DNA of 40,202 bases from a virus, in the IMG/VR virus record IMGVR_UViG_3300021957_000103, positions 1 to 40,202 of that record; one strand, 5' to 3'. Under the pieces are notes generated by a model that was not told where the DNA came from, searched no databases, and saw only the letters and a list, made by a program, of their open reading frames with translations. The position numbers and the translations under genes were made by a program. Shown here in pieces: positions 14,419 to 22,486 of this stretch. Each line of letters begins with the position of its first letter. Positions within the stretch are counted from its first letter, which is position 1.

Positions 14419-15101
14419 TGACTACATCAGGAAAAACAACATTTAATTTAGACCTCAATGAAATAGTAGAAGAAGCATTTGAAAGATGTGGAGCTGAATT
14501 AAGAACAGGATATGACCTAAAGACTGCTAGAAGAAGTTTAAATTTAATGACAGCAGAGTGGGCTAACCGTGGTATTAACCTTTGGACAATTGAGGAAGGA
14601 AGCATACCACTAGAAAAAGGTGTGCAGTCATATGACTTACCTGCAGATACTATTGACTTACTTGAACAAGTTATTAGAACAGGAACTGGACAGAACCAAA
14701 GTGATTTAAGTATCAGTAGATTATCTACTTCATCATGGGGTTCAATACCTAATAAGAATAGTGAGGGTAGACCTAACCAGCTTTGGATAAATAGACAAGA
14801 AGCTAACCCTATTATTAATCTATACCCAAGACCAGACCAAGATGATGAATATACTTTTGTATATTGGAAAATGAAAAGATTAGATGATGCAGGTACTGGG
14901 ATTAATACACAAGATATACCGTTTAGATTCTTACCTTGTATGGTTGCAGGATTAGCATATTATTTAAGCCTAAAAATACCAGGCGCAGGAGATAGAACGC
15001 AGTTTTTAAAAGCATCTTACGAAGAACAGTGGACACTTGCTGCAGATGAAGATAGAGAAAAAGCTGATTTAAGAATAGCACCAAGGGCTTACCATATATA
15101 A
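14418..15101 (+). CDS. Putative head-tail adaptor (P22 gp4-like)
   Basis: A 227-residue protein with AAGGAG before the ATG. The N-terminal helical part (LNEIVEEAFERCGAELRTGY, then SLNLMTAEWANRGINLWTIE) followed by a beta-rich part with VQSYDLPADTIDLLE is the pattern of phage neck adaptor proteins, which bind under the portal after packaging and connect it to the tail. Several segments (PFRFLPCMVAGLAYYLSLKI near the C-terminus) are typical. A second protein of the same type lies at 16099, so the phage probably stacks two adaptor layers. Judged from pattern, not from alignment. Confidence 0.6.
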   Translation: MTTSGKTTFNLDLNEIVEEAFERCGAELRTGYDLKTARRSLNLMTAEWANRGINLWTIEEGSIPLEKGVQSYDLPADTIDLLEQVIRTGTGQNQSDLSISRLSTSSWGSIPNKNSEGRPNQLWINRQEANPIINLYPRPDQDDEYTFVYWKMKRLDDAGTGINTQDIPFRFLPCMVAGLAYYLSLKIPGAGDRTQFLKASYEEQWTLAADEDREKADLRIAPRAYHI

Positions 15102-15454
15102 TGAGTAGTAAATTTACAGGCGGTAAGCATGCATTAGGTAATTGTGATGTTTGTGGGTTTCAGTTTAAATTAAATAAACTAAGAGACTTATTTATTAGAA
15201 CTAAAGATTCTCATGTTAAGGCATGTGAAGAATGCTGGAACAGTGACCACCCTCAAAATATGCAAGGTATGTATCCTGTAAATGACCCACAGGCTGTACG
15301 TAATCCAAGACCAGATACAAACTTGGAAGAACAAAGGGACATACAATGGGGATGGGAACCTGTAGGACTTAATAATCCACTAGAGCTAGAAGGACTAGAG
15401 AACAAATTAGAAGGCAAAAGTCAAGTAGGAAATGTTACAATAACGATAACTTAG
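15101..15454 (+). CDS. Zinc-ribbon-type small phage protein
   Basis: A 117-residue protein overlapping the adaptor stop by one base. Two Cys pairs, CDVC (15-18) and CEEC about 30 residues later, form a likely four-Cys zinc site. The start GKHALGNCDVCGFQFKLNKL and the segment YPVNDPQAVRNPRPDTNLEE form a combination I associate with marine phages near tail genes. The protein is probably a small structural or assembly factor. The C-terminus (SQVGNVTITIT) is beta-like. Confidence 0.68.
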   Translation: MSSKFTGGKHALGNCDVCGFQFKLNKLRDLFIRTKDSHVKACEECWNSDHPQNMQGMYPVNDPQAVRNPRPDTNLEEQRDIQWGWEPVGLNNPLELEGLENKLEGKSQVGNVTITIT

Positions 15455-15464
15455 GAGAATTAAA

Positions 15465-15686
15465 ATGGCAGAATATAAACAACCAAAAGAAGTAGCACTA
15501 CCAAAACCTACAGAATACCCAGCTAGAAGACGAGGTAAGGTTTTTGGAACAATGATGGCTAACATCAATAGAGGACCAAACAAACTATCAGGCTATCCTG
15601 ACACAGATGTTAAAAGAGATGGCGTAGAGACAAGAGGCAATGGTGCAGCAACTAAAGGTACAAAGGCTAGGGGGCCTTTAGCTTAA
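15465..15686 (+). CDS. Small protein with RGxGAATKGxKARGPxA tail
   Basis: A 73-residue basic protein, with TAGGAGA before the ATG. The C-terminal part GVETRGNGAATKGTKARGPL is a peptide motif that I associate with phage structural modules from marine samples. The rest (KPTEYPARRRGKVFGTMMAN) is basic and lacks clear secondary structure. It lies between adaptor genes; a virion role is likely but unproven. The stop overlaps the ATG of the HNH gene by one base. Confidence 0.65.
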   Translation: MAEYKQPKEVALPKPTEYPARRRGKVFGTMMANINRGPNKLSGYPDTDVKRDGVETRGNGAATKGTKARGPLA

Positions 15687-16102
15687 TGCCCTATAAAAAC
15701 CCTGAAGATAAAAAAGCTCATACCAAAGCTTGGCGACAAGCTAATAGAGAAAAACATAGAGCTAGTACTAAAGCTTGGTACGAAGCTAACAAAGAAGAGA
15801 AACTAGCTAAAAACAAAGCTTGGGCTCAAGTTAATAAAGATAAAGTAAATGCTTTTGCAGCAAAAAGAAGAGCGGCTAAATTAAATAGAACACCAAGTTG
15901 GCTGACTAAAGAAGATTTAGGTAAAATAAAAGAGCTTTACAAAGAAGCACAGAAATTAAGAGAAGAGACAGGAGAAGAGTGGCATGTGGACCATATTATT
16001 CCACTACAAGGAGAGTATATCTCTGGACTGCATGTCCCTGATAATTTGCAAGTGATAAGAGCAACAGAAAACAAAAGAAAACACAATAGGTACACAATAT
16101 GA
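15686..16102 (+). CDS. Free-standing HNH endonuclease (second copy type)
   Basis: A 138-residue protein. The C-terminal HNH signature is WHVDHIIPLQGEYISGLHVP, then DNLQVIRATENKRKHNR. The N-terminal half repeats AWYEANKEE-like units, as in the HNH gene at 6111. The two are therefore related and probably moved within or between phage genomes. The gene starts on the last base of one gene and ends 4 bases into the next, so it is inserted without damage. It may act as a homing endonuclease. Confidence 0.87.
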   Translation: MPYKNPEDKKAHTKAWRQANREKHRASTKAWYEANKEEKLAKNKAWAQVNKDKVNAFAAKRRAAKLNRTPSWLTKEDLGKIKELYKEAQKLREETGEEWHVDHIIPLQGEYISGLHVPDNLQVIRATENKRKHNRYTI

Positions 16103-16728
16103 CGTACACAGAATTAGTAGCAGCAATAGAAAGTTATACTGAAAATAAGTATACGAAAGATGATGTAGATAGATTCATCCAAAACGCAGAGCAAACTATT
16201 TATAACTCTGTGCAGTTACCTGACTTACGTAAAAACGTTATGGGTACTATGACTTCAGGGAATAAGTATTTTAGTCTGCCAAGTGATTGGTTATCTACTT
16301 TTAGTATTGCAATAATTAATGAAGATAATGAATATGTTTACTTACTTAATAAGGATGTTAATTTTATAAGAGAAGCCTGCCCACAGGTAGGAGTTGTTGG
16401 AGAACCAAAATTTTATGCAATATTCGACGAAGACTCAATGTTACTTGGCCCGACTCCTAATGCCGATTACATGGCTGAACTTCATTATTATTACTATCCT
16501 GAGAGTATTGTCACTGTCGGTAATACTTGGCTTGGCTCTAATTTTGATACTGCTTTATTCTATGGATCACTTCTTGAAGCAGCTGCTTTCATGAAAGAGG
16601 ATGCAGATACTGTAGCTCAATACTCAAGTAGATATCAAGAAGCAATGGCGCTTTTACAGAATTTAGGTGAAGGTAAAAATAGACGAGATGCCTACAGAAG
16701 TGGGCAAGAAAGGATACCGGTAAGATAA
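16099..16728 (+). CDS. Second putative neck/adaptor protein
   Basis: A 209-residue protein overlapping the HNH gene by 4 bases. It has MTYTELVAAIESYTENKYTK at the start, a helical part IQNAEQTIYNSVQLPDLRKN, and a beta part with SGNKYFSLPSDWLSTFSI and GPTPNADYMAELHYYYYPE. The same order of helices and strands is seen in adaptor or tail-tube proteins that join neck to tail. The conserved C-terminal helix (LFYGSLLEAAAFMKEDADTV) is typical. It is related in plan to the gene at 14418. Confidence 0.62.
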   Translation: MTYTELVAAIESYTENKYTKDDVDRFIQNAEQTIYNSVQLPDLRKNVMGTMTSGNKYFSLPSDWLSTFSIAIINEDNEYVYLLNKDVNFIREACPQVGVVGEPKFYAIFDEDSMLLGPTPNADYMAELHYYYYPESIVTVGNTWLGSNFDTALFYGSLLEAAAFMKEDADTVAQYSSRYQEAMALLQNLGEGKNRRDAYRSGQERIPVR

Positions 16729-17018
16729 TGCAAAATATAGGAAAAATGACTTTAGGCACAGACTACAAAGTAATTACTTCGGAAGAAGGAAAAGGTCACA
16801 CGCCCGAACAAGTAGCGGAGATGGCACTAGCAAAGATAATACATGTAGGCGAAGATGCTGACCCGTTAATACGTGAGCAAGCAGAAGCTTACAAACAAAA
16901 CATTAGACTCGTTCTAGTGCAGTATATGAAAAAGGCAATCAAGTCTAATCATACAACAATTGCGAATAAACTGCGTGAAGCGGGACATTCAAATTTAATT
17001 AAACTTTTGGAGATATAA
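16728..17018 (+). CDS. Conserved-type hypothetical small phage protein
   Basis: A 96-residue protein coupled to the adaptor by a one-base overlap. The pattern EGKGHTPEQVAEMALAKIIH, then DPLIREQAEAYKQNIR and TTIANKLREAGHSNLIKLL recurs, to my recollection, in many short-tailed phages. It is helical, charged and cytoplasmic. Its biochemical role is unknown; the neighbourhood suggests tail or neck assembly. Confidence 0.7.
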   Translation: MQNIGKMTLGTDYKVITSEEGKGHTPEQVAEMALAKIIHVGEDADPLIREQAEAYKQNIRLVLVQYMKKAIKSNHTTIANKLREAGHSNLIKLLEI

Positions 17019-17020
17019 AA

Positions 17021-17467
17021 ATGGCTATAACACAAGCAATGTGCACAAGCTTTAAAGTTGAAATACTGGATGGTATTCACGCTTTCGGTACAACTGTAGC
17101 CCGTGCAGATACAACGGCAGACACTTTTTACCTAGCGCTTTATACGGATGCAGCTTCTTTAGATGCAAGTACTACAGCATACGAAACAGGTGGCGAGACA
17201 ACAGGAACAGGATATGTAGCAGGCGGACAAGCACTAGAAACTGTTGCCCCAACATCATCAGGTACTACAGCGTATTTAGATTTTGCTGATGAAACATGGA
17301 CAACCGCTACTATTACAGCACGTGGTGCTATGATTTACAACCAAACTCAAGGAAATAAAGCTGTTGCAGTTTTAGACTTTGGTGGTAATAAAACATCAAC
17401 TGCTGGTGACTTTACAGTAGTATTCCCTACTGCAGATTCTGCTACTGCTATTATACGTATAGCGTAG
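17021..17467 (+). CDS. Virion structural protein, Thr/Ala/Gly-rich
   Basis: A 148-residue protein, with GGAGAT before the ATG. It starts MAITQAMCTSFKVEILDGIH, a type of start I associate with marine phage virion proteins, then has many short beta-strands separated by Thr/Gly/Ser (TTADTFYLALYTDAASLDAS). One Cys. Its composition fits a surface or tail protein. No enzyme motif. Confidence 0.68.
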   Translation: MAITQAMCTSFKVEILDGIHAFGTTVARADTTADTFYLALYTDAASLDASTTAYETGGETTGTGYVAGGQALETVAPTSSGTTAYLDFADETWTTATITARGAMIYNQTQGNKAVAVLDFGGNKTSTAGDFTVVFPTADSATAIIRIA

Positions 17468-17479
17468 TAGGAGCCTAAG

Positions 17480-17992
17480 ATGGCTCGGTTTGAAGGATGG
17501 GGTTCAGGTTATTGGGGTAGAGGCTCGTGGGGGACAGGTGTAGATATAGCTGAACCTACAAGCGTATCTGCTACTGGACAAATAGGACGAGCTACAGTAG
17601 AGGCTGATGCCCCTGTAGTAGTTAGCGGACTAGAAGCAACCATTATCCTACGTGACGCACTTGTTGAAGCCGATAATAATGCGAACACAGGATTTGTAAC
17701 TGGAACCGGTCTTGTAGGAGACCTCACTATGGTGGGGGAAGCAAATGTTTATCCTACAGGCGTATTTGCTACGGGTCAGACAGGAATGGCTGAAAGCAAA
17801 ACTGTTAACTTAGTAGATGTTAGCGGGGTTGAAGGCACAGGATATATAGGACAAATAGAGCCCGATGCAAAAGCAACAGCGTTCCCATCAGGAGTAGAAG
17901 CGATTGGACACGTTGGAAACGGAAGATTTATTTTAGTCTGGGGCGAAATTGATACTAGCCAAGATGCTAATTGGAAAAGGATAGCGACATGA
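17480..17992 (+). CDS. Repetitive virion protein with GWGxGxWGRGxWG start
   Basis: A 170-residue protein, with TAGGAG upstream. It begins MARFEGWGSGYWGRGSWGTG, a Gly/Trp motif seen again in the tail-hub gene (23265). The body has about four imperfect units built around ATGQxG/GTGYIG/AIGHVG spaced by about 30 residues (SATGQIGRATVEADAPVVVS, then FATGQTGMAESKTV, EGTGYIGQIEPD, EAIGHVGNG), which suggests a repetitive beta structure. It ends with WGEIDTSQDANWKRIAT. Probably a tail-associated surface protein. Confidence 0.65.
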   Translation: MARFEGWGSGYWGRGSWGTGVDIAEPTSVSATGQIGRATVEADAPVVVSGLEATIILRDALVEADNNANTGFVTGTGLVGDLTMVGEANVYPTGVFATGQTGMAESKTVNLVDVSGVEGTGYIGQIEPDAKATAFPSGVEAIGHVGNGRFILVWGEIDTSQDANWKRIAT

Positions 17993-18009
17993 TAATTAAC
18001 GCAATTAAA

Positions 18010-18027
18010 AGAAATGATGGTAAAATA
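18010..18027 (+). promoter_or_regulatory. Extended -10 promoter motif before the tail-fibre block
   Basis: AGAAATGATGGTAAAATA contains TGG-TAAAAT, the form of an extended -10 element, and lies 24 bases before the ATG at 18051. The same 18 bases recur at 23062-23079 with two changes. A start near 18032 would give a very short leader that includes TAGGAGA. Confidence 0.5.
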
Positions 18028-18050
18028 TCAGATAATAGGAGAACTACAAA

Positions 18051-19154
18051 ATGCCAAGTACTTATTCGCAATTAAAAATAGAGTTAATCGCCACCGGTGA
18101 GCAGACGGGGACTTGGGGTGCGACCACAAATACCAACTTAGGTACTGCATTAGAAGAAGCTATCACAGGTTCAGCTGACGTTACTTTTGCAAGTGGTGAT
18201 GTAACCCTCACTTTAACAGACACTAATGCATCTCAAGCTGCTAGACACTTAAGATTAAACTTAATAGGAACAACAGGAGGCGCAGCTAGAAATTTAGTTG
18301 TACCTACAATTCAAAAGTTATACCTGATTAATAATACTTGTGGCGATGCTGTTACAGTTAAAAACTCAACTGGCACAGGAATTGTGGTTGGTGCAGGTAA
18401 AACAAACTTCGTATATAACGATGGTTCTAATGTTGTTGATGCTGTTAAATTAGGAACAATGTCAGAGCAGAATGATGATGCAGTAGATATTAGTGGGGGC
18501 GAAATAACAGGGTTAACTAACTTAGAAACTTCTAGTTTAACTGCCACAGCAGCTACAATTGGTGGTGGAGATTTAGATGTTACAGGGCTAATCAAGTTAA
18601 ATGGAGACGAAGGTTCAGCTAATCAATATCTAGGCTCTAATGGAACAGGAGACCCTACATGGCAAACAATACCTGCAGCAGCAGTTGTAATCCCAGCAGG
18701 ATCTAGAATGTTATTTCAACAAACAGCAGCACCAACAGGTTGGACAAAAGAAACAACATCTAATGACGTTGCTTTAAGAGTTGTTAGTGGAACTGTAGGT
18801 ACAGGTGGTACGGTAGCATTTAGTACAGCATTTCAGTCATATGCTGTGTCTATTTCTGGTAACACAGGTAACAAAGCAGCAGGTGGTACTGTTGCTAACC
18901 ATACGCTGTCTAATGCAAGAATACCGAGCCATACTCACGGTTATGTTAAACCTAATGCTGGTACTAGAGTAAGCACAACAAATAAGGGTAGTACATACTA
19001 CGGAACTGCAAACGCTAACTCAGGAGCGTCAGGCGGTTCACAAGCCCACAATCACGGATTTACAGGGTCTAACCACAACCACAGTTTTTCAGGTTCTTCA
19101 ACAGTTAACGTTGATGTATCATATGTGGATGTAATTATAGCTACTAAGAGCTAA
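18051..19154 (+). CDS. Tail fibre protein with His-rich receptor tip
   Basis: A 367-residue protein. The start MPSTYSQLKIELIATGEQTG followed by TWGATTNTNLGTALEEAI is the standard start of a large family of phage tail fibres. The C-terminal part contains PTGWTKETTSNDVALRVVSG, as in tail collar domains, and then several HxH motifs (SHTHGY, AHNHGF, HNHSF). In T4 gp12 and relatives such His pairs bind iron along the needle-like tip. The protein is likely to contact the host receptor. It is preceded by the promoter at 18010 and TAGGAGA. Confidence 0.82.
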   Translation: MPSTYSQLKIELIATGEQTGTWGATTNTNLGTALEEAITGSADVTFASGDVTLTLTDTNASQAARHLRLNLIGTTGGAARNLVVPTIQKLYLINNTCGDAVTVKNSTGTGIVVGAGKTNFVYNDGSNVVDAVKLGTMSEQNDDAVDISGGEITGLTNLETSSLTATAATIGGGDLDVTGLIKLNGDEGSANQYLGSNGTGDPTWQTIPAAAVVIPAGSRMLFQQTAAPTGWTKETTSNDVALRVVSGTVGTGGTVAFSTAFQSYAVSISGNTGNKAAGGTVANHTLSNARIPSHTHGYVKPNAGTRVSTTNKGSTYYGTANANSGASGGSQAHNHGFTGSNHNHSFSGSSTVNVDVSYVDVIIATKS

Positions 19155-19167
19155 CGAAAGGATATTA

Positions 19168-19458
19168 ATGCAACTACCTAGAGGGGAATATTGTCCCTTA
19201 TTGAAGAAGAAGTGTATTGGGTTAAAGTGTATGTGGTTTACCAAGTTACAAGGAAAAGACCCAAATACTGGTAAAGATGTAGATGAGTATGCGTGTGCTG
19301 TCACTTGGCTACCAATGCTACTAGTTGAGAATTCTGGTCAGCAAAGACAGACCGGAGCGGCTGTAGAGTCGTTTAGAAACGAGATGGTTAAGGCTAACGA
19401 AAGTAGTGTAAAATTGTTAGAAGAAACTGCTAAAAGAAAATTATTAGGAGATAAGTAA
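19168..19458 (+). CDS. Small Cys-containing phage protein
   Basis: A 96-residue protein, with AAAGGA upstream. The N-terminal half has C9, C16, C21 and C43 in the order CPLLKKKCIGLKCMWF and YACAVTWLPMLL, which could bind zinc or an iron-sulphur cluster. The C-terminal half is a charged helix (AAVESFRNEMVKANESSVKL). I have the impression of seeing this pattern beside tail-fibre genes in other marine phages, but its function is unknown. The next gene begins one base after the stop. Confidence 0.68.
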   Translation: MQLPRGEYCPLLKKKCIGLKCMWFTKLQGKDPNTGKDVDEYACAVTWLPMLLVENSGQQRQTGAAVESFRNEMVKANESSVKLLEETAKRKLLGDK

Positions 19459-19459
19459 A

Positions 19460-20374
19460 ATGGCAACACATTTTTCAATAGTACCAAGTGATGGTGCAAT
19501 GACCGTAGATGGTAAAGGCATGGGAGGTATAGACTTCTCTTCAGCCAATATACCTCCGTACGTAAACGCATTACAATGGGAAGGTGGTCAAGGAGAACTA
19601 GAGCACTTAGATGCCAGAAATACCCCAAATGTAATTCTTACTGAGAGACCAGAGTGGGCTGAAGCCTGCTTAGTGTTATTTGCTGAAGCAGTACAACAAG
19701 CAATTATTGAGGAAGGTCCATCTCAAGAACTACCAGTAGAAACCAGAGTCCAAGACGAGCCAGGCGATTTCTGGGATCAGTATCCTGAAGCTAACTCTGG
19801 AGCAGTAGATGAGATATTAGCTAAAGAATACGTAGGTATTGTAAACGTAGCTGCCCAAGACCCTAACTTAGTTTTAAAAGGAGTGCTTACTACAGAAGTA
19901 CAAGAAGGGGCATCGGCACTTACATCTTTAAGAGACCTACGAAATGACTGTTTAGCATTAGGTATAACGGCATTTTCTGACTCATTAGAAGACGATGTAT
20001 CTCAAAACTTTATTGAATATATGGAAGGGTTGGGGTATGTGTTAGCAACAAATAGACAGCTATTTTACCCTTGGAACAATACATTAGAAGAAAGGCGTAA
20101 AGATATAAATATTAATGTAGGAAGAGCTGTAACTCTACGAGAAGGTGTAGGGTGGAACGGAGATAATTGGCAAATAGATTTAATTAGCCGTAATAATATC
20201 TTAAGCGTTGTAACTGCAATTAATGCAGGACTTTGGGATTCAGAGTATGTTACTTGGAGAAACACAGCTAACGAAGATAAAGAATTAACTGTAGCTGAAT
20301 TTAAAGAACTAGCTAAAGCAGTAATAGAAAAAGTGAATCAAGTATACCTAGATTCATTCGCTGCTAAAGGATAA
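19460..20374 (+). CDS. Putative tail-fibre-associated protein (DUF4376-like end)
   Basis: A 304-residue acidic protein. The start (FSIVPSDGAMTVDGKGMGGI, then NALQWEGGQGELEHLD) resembles fibre assembly proteins that begin with a short beta domain. The last 90 residues (VTLREGVGWNGDNWQIDLIS, then ILSVVTAINAGLWDSEYVTW and LTVAEFKELAKAVIEKV) have the layout of DUF4376 domains found at ends of tail-fibre or fibre-assembly proteins. Its position right after the fibre gene supports that. The central region is not recognised. The next gene, the desaturase, starts two bases after the stop. Confidence 0.6.
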   Translation: MATHFSIVPSDGAMTVDGKGMGGIDFSSANIPPYVNALQWEGGQGELEHLDARNTPNVILTERPEWAEACLVLFAEAVQQAIIEEGPSQELPVETRVQDEPGDFWDQYPEANSGAVDEILAKEYVGIVNVAAQDPNLVLKGVLTTEVQEGASALTSLRDLRNDCLALGITAFSDSLEDDVSQNFIEYMEGLGYVLATNRQLFYPWNNTLEERRKDININVGRAVTLREGVGWNGDNWQIDLISRNNILSVVTAINAGLWDSEYVTWRNTANEDKELTVAEFKELAKAVIEKVNQVYLDSFAAKG

Positions 20375-20376
20375 TT

Positions 20377-21330
20377 ATGCCCAAACCTTTGGAGTTCATT
20401 TTTAATAATGGGTTCTTGAGAAGATGTAGTAACGATGCAAAAGTAAAGGCAACACAAGCTTTTGTTTATATCAGTGCTATAGTTACTATGATTTTTGCTT
20501 GGGACACCACATTATTCCTAATTGCCCTAGCTCTAGGGTGGGTTTGTTTCGGGCTATGTGTAAGTGTAGGACTACACAAATATGCAGCTCATAGAACTTA
20601 CGTACCTAAAAACCGACTTATCAAATGGATTGTATTATGGTTTGCTACTATAGGTTCTCTAGGTAGTACCATCTGTTGGGCTGCAGGACACAGAGCTCAT
20701 CATAGACATTCAGATCACATTGAAGACCCTCATAGACCTCATGGTAGCTTATGGCATAAGTTTAAGGTTTGGTTTTATTACGTCCCAGCATTTAATATAA
20801 ACCCTATTATCATTAAAGACTTATCTAGAGATAAAGACCATGCATGGTTCCATAGAAATTACTACAAAGTTATATTTAGTTATGTTGCTTTGTTATTCTT
20901 TATAAACCCTGCGTATGTAGGATACTTCTATGGCATCCCAATTTGGTATACGTTGATTGGTATTAGTTGGGCTACAGTAATTGCACATATCCCTGTATTA
21001 AGCTACGGACTTCCAGGTAATTGGAGAACTTACAACTCTAAAGATTACACAGTAAATAGTCACTTCTGGTCTATTATGTTTCCAGGTGAAGGACTACACA
21101 ATACACACCATGCAGTACCAGGTCTGTGGAATAATGCAATTAACAAAGGTGAGTTTGATTTAACTGCACCGATAATAAAGTTGATTGGTAAACCAAATAA
21201 TGCTACAGTTAGAAATCACCCGCCAATAAGGAAAGGGTTTAAAAAAGTTAAAGATGAACTTAGAGAGGTGCAAGACTACATAGACGAGTATGATAAGACT
21301 CATTCAAAAACAGGCCATTATACTGCCTAG
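20377..21330 (+). CDS. Fatty acid desaturase (membrane di-iron)
   Basis: A 317-residue integral membrane protein, with AAGGAT before the ATG. All three His boxes of acyl desaturases are present: HKYAAH (67-72), HRAHH (105-109) and HNTHH (241-245). Together they hold the two irons that use O2 to put a double bond into an acyl chain, probably a delta-9-type activity. Hydrophobic stretches (about 27-65, 83-103, 165-185 and 188-210) place it in the inner membrane. Electron donors are presumably from the host. It opens a cassette with a cupin, an acyl carrier protein and two oxygenases. It is unusual to find it inside tail genes. Confidence 0.93.
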   Translation: MPKPLEFIFNNGFLRRCSNDAKVKATQAFVYISAIVTMIFAWDTTLFLIALALGWVCFGLCVSVGLHKYAAHRTYVPKNRLIKWIVLWFATIGSLGSTICWAAGHRAHHRHSDHIEDPHRPHGSLWHKFKVWFYYVPAFNINPIIIKDLSRDKDHAWFHRNYYKVIFSYVALLFFINPAYVGYFYGIPIWYTLIGISWATVIAHIPVLSYGLPGNWRTYNSKDYTVNSHFWSIMFPGEGLHNTHHAVPGLWNNAINKGEFDLTAPIIKLIGKPNNATVRNHPPIRKGFKKVKDELREVQDYIDEYDKTHSKTGHYTA

Positions 21331-21739
21331 CCACAACGGTGGTGTTTGCTGTGTTCGCTATTCTATCCTAGGACTTATAAACAAAGTCTGCATCAATGTT
21401 ATCTACGCTGACCTAGAAGATTTTCATGACCATCCATGGAACTATATATCTATTATACTGTGGGGTGGATATAAAGAGTCTCAATGGAAAGATGGAAAGG
21501 TTACCACTAAAACCTATGGTCCCGGAAGTATTCTAATAAGAAAGCATAATCAATTTCACAAGCTTGAACCTACTGGCAAAAAAACTATTACCCTGTTCTG
21601 GAAAGGAATAAAAAAACGTAACTATATTAATTGGGTAAAAGATAATATAATATACCACGAGGCAAAGTTTTGGTTGAAGCAAGGTTATACCAAAGCTAAA
21701 ATGAAAACTATTTTTAACCAAATGAAAGACTACAAATGA
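21290..21739 (+). CDS. Cupin-like metal-binding protein
   Basis: A 149-residue protein overlapping the desaturase end by 41 bases; no other ATG is available in the first third, but a later non-ATG start cannot be ruled out. The centre shows a cupin pattern: FHDHPWNYISIILWGGYKES (H46, H48 and E63), then YGPGSILIRKHNQFHKLEPT (H86 or H90). These would hold a metal, typically Fe(II). Such small cupins include dioxygenases, isomerases and sugar or lipid-modifying enzymes, so the reaction is not known. Its stop overlaps the acyl carrier gene by 4 bases. Confidence 0.7.
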   Translation: MIRLIQKQAIILPSHNGGVCCVRYSILGLINKVCINVIYADLEDFHDHPWNYISIILWGGYKESQWKDGKVTTKTYGPGSILIRKHNQFHKLEPTGKKTITLFWKGIKKRNYINWVKDNIIYHEAKFWLKQGYTKAKMKTIFNQMKDYK

Positions 21740-21972
21740 CTAAACATGAAAAAGAAGTAAAAGATTTATTAGTAGAGAGTATTAACAAACTAGAATTTGA
21801 TGCAATAAAACTTACTGACACGCTAGAAGATTTAGGTGCAGACTCTTTGGACTCTGTTGAAATTATTATGAGTCTTGAAGAAAAGTATAACATCAAGATA
21901 TCAGAAGACGTATTTGCTGACATACACACCGTACAAGACATAGTGAACTATATTAATGATACAGTTCGATAG
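21736..21972 (+). CDS. Acyl carrier protein
   Basis: A 78-residue acidic protein of the typical size. The site for 4'-phosphopantetheine is Ser37 in LGADSLDSVEIIMSLEEKYN, the classical DSLD motif with the following recognition helix. The start has helix I (KEVKDLLVESINKL) as in bacterial ACP. It would carry an acyl chain for enzymes of the cassette after a host phosphopantetheinyl transferase adds the arm. It overlaps the cupin gene by 4 bases and the next gene by 17, so the cassette is translated as a tight unit. Confidence 0.95.
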   Translation: MTKHEKEVKDLLVESINKLEFDAIKLTDTLEDLGADSLDSVEIIMSLEEKYNIKISEDVFADIHTVQDIVNYINDTVR

Positions 21973-22486
21973 ACTAGATACTATAACTCATGATTGTGCG
22001 GAAGTATGGAATTTAACAGGAGTATGCAATAAACGTATAGCTGAGGAGACAATGAAATTTGTAGGTCAGGTTCATCATCCAGATAGTAGAACTACTAGAA
22101 GCGAAGACTCTATTATTGACGATACTGCCCCTGCTACTAAATTATTATTTGAAGAGATTGAAAAAGTTTTAGCCCAAAGAGATTTACAGCAGGTACCCAA
22201 TCAACATTGGGGACAAATTCACAGACAATATGAGTCAACAGAAATGCATGACCATACTCCGTGGGATGTGGCTTGGGTATATTATGTTAGGGTTCCTGAA
22301 GATAGTGGGCTATTAGTATTTAGTCAGTTTCAAGGGTGGACTAATAGATATGAGCATACGCACTACCCCGAAGTAGGACAACTTGTACTGTTTCCTGGAT
22401 GGATGGTACATAGAGTAACTAAAAACTTTAACACAATTCCTAGAATAAGTATTTCAGGAAATGCAAATTATATAGAGGAGAGATAA
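21956..22486 (+). CDS. Fe(II)/2-oxoglutarate-type oxygenase
   Basis: A 176-residue protein. The C-terminal half shows a double-stranded beta-helix pattern: EMHDHTPWDVAWVYYVRVPE (H98, D99, H100), then PEVGQLVLFPGWMVHRVTKN (distal H152), and RISISGN (R163 to bind the co-substrate). This is the plan of small phage 2OG-Fe(II) oxygenases, which hydroxylate a protein, nucleic acid or small molecule. It starts 17 bases before the acyl carrier stop. Substrate unknown; the neighbours point to an acyl or carrier-bound substrate, which is inference. Confidence 0.78.
   Translation: MIQFDRLDTITHDCAEVWNLTGVCNKRIAEETMKFVGQVHHPDSRTTRSEDSIIDDTAPATKLLFEEIEKVLAQRDLQQVPNQHWGQIHRQYESTEMHDHTPWDVAWVYYVRVPEDSGLLVFSQFQGWTNRYEHTHYPEVGQLVLFPGWMVHRVTKNFNTIPRISISGNANYIEER

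Noticed and set aside
15920-15928. GGTAAAATA, the core of the promoter motif, inside an HNH gene
   Set aside because: The preceding bases differ from the other sites (no TG of an extended -10) and it lies in the middle of a gene.
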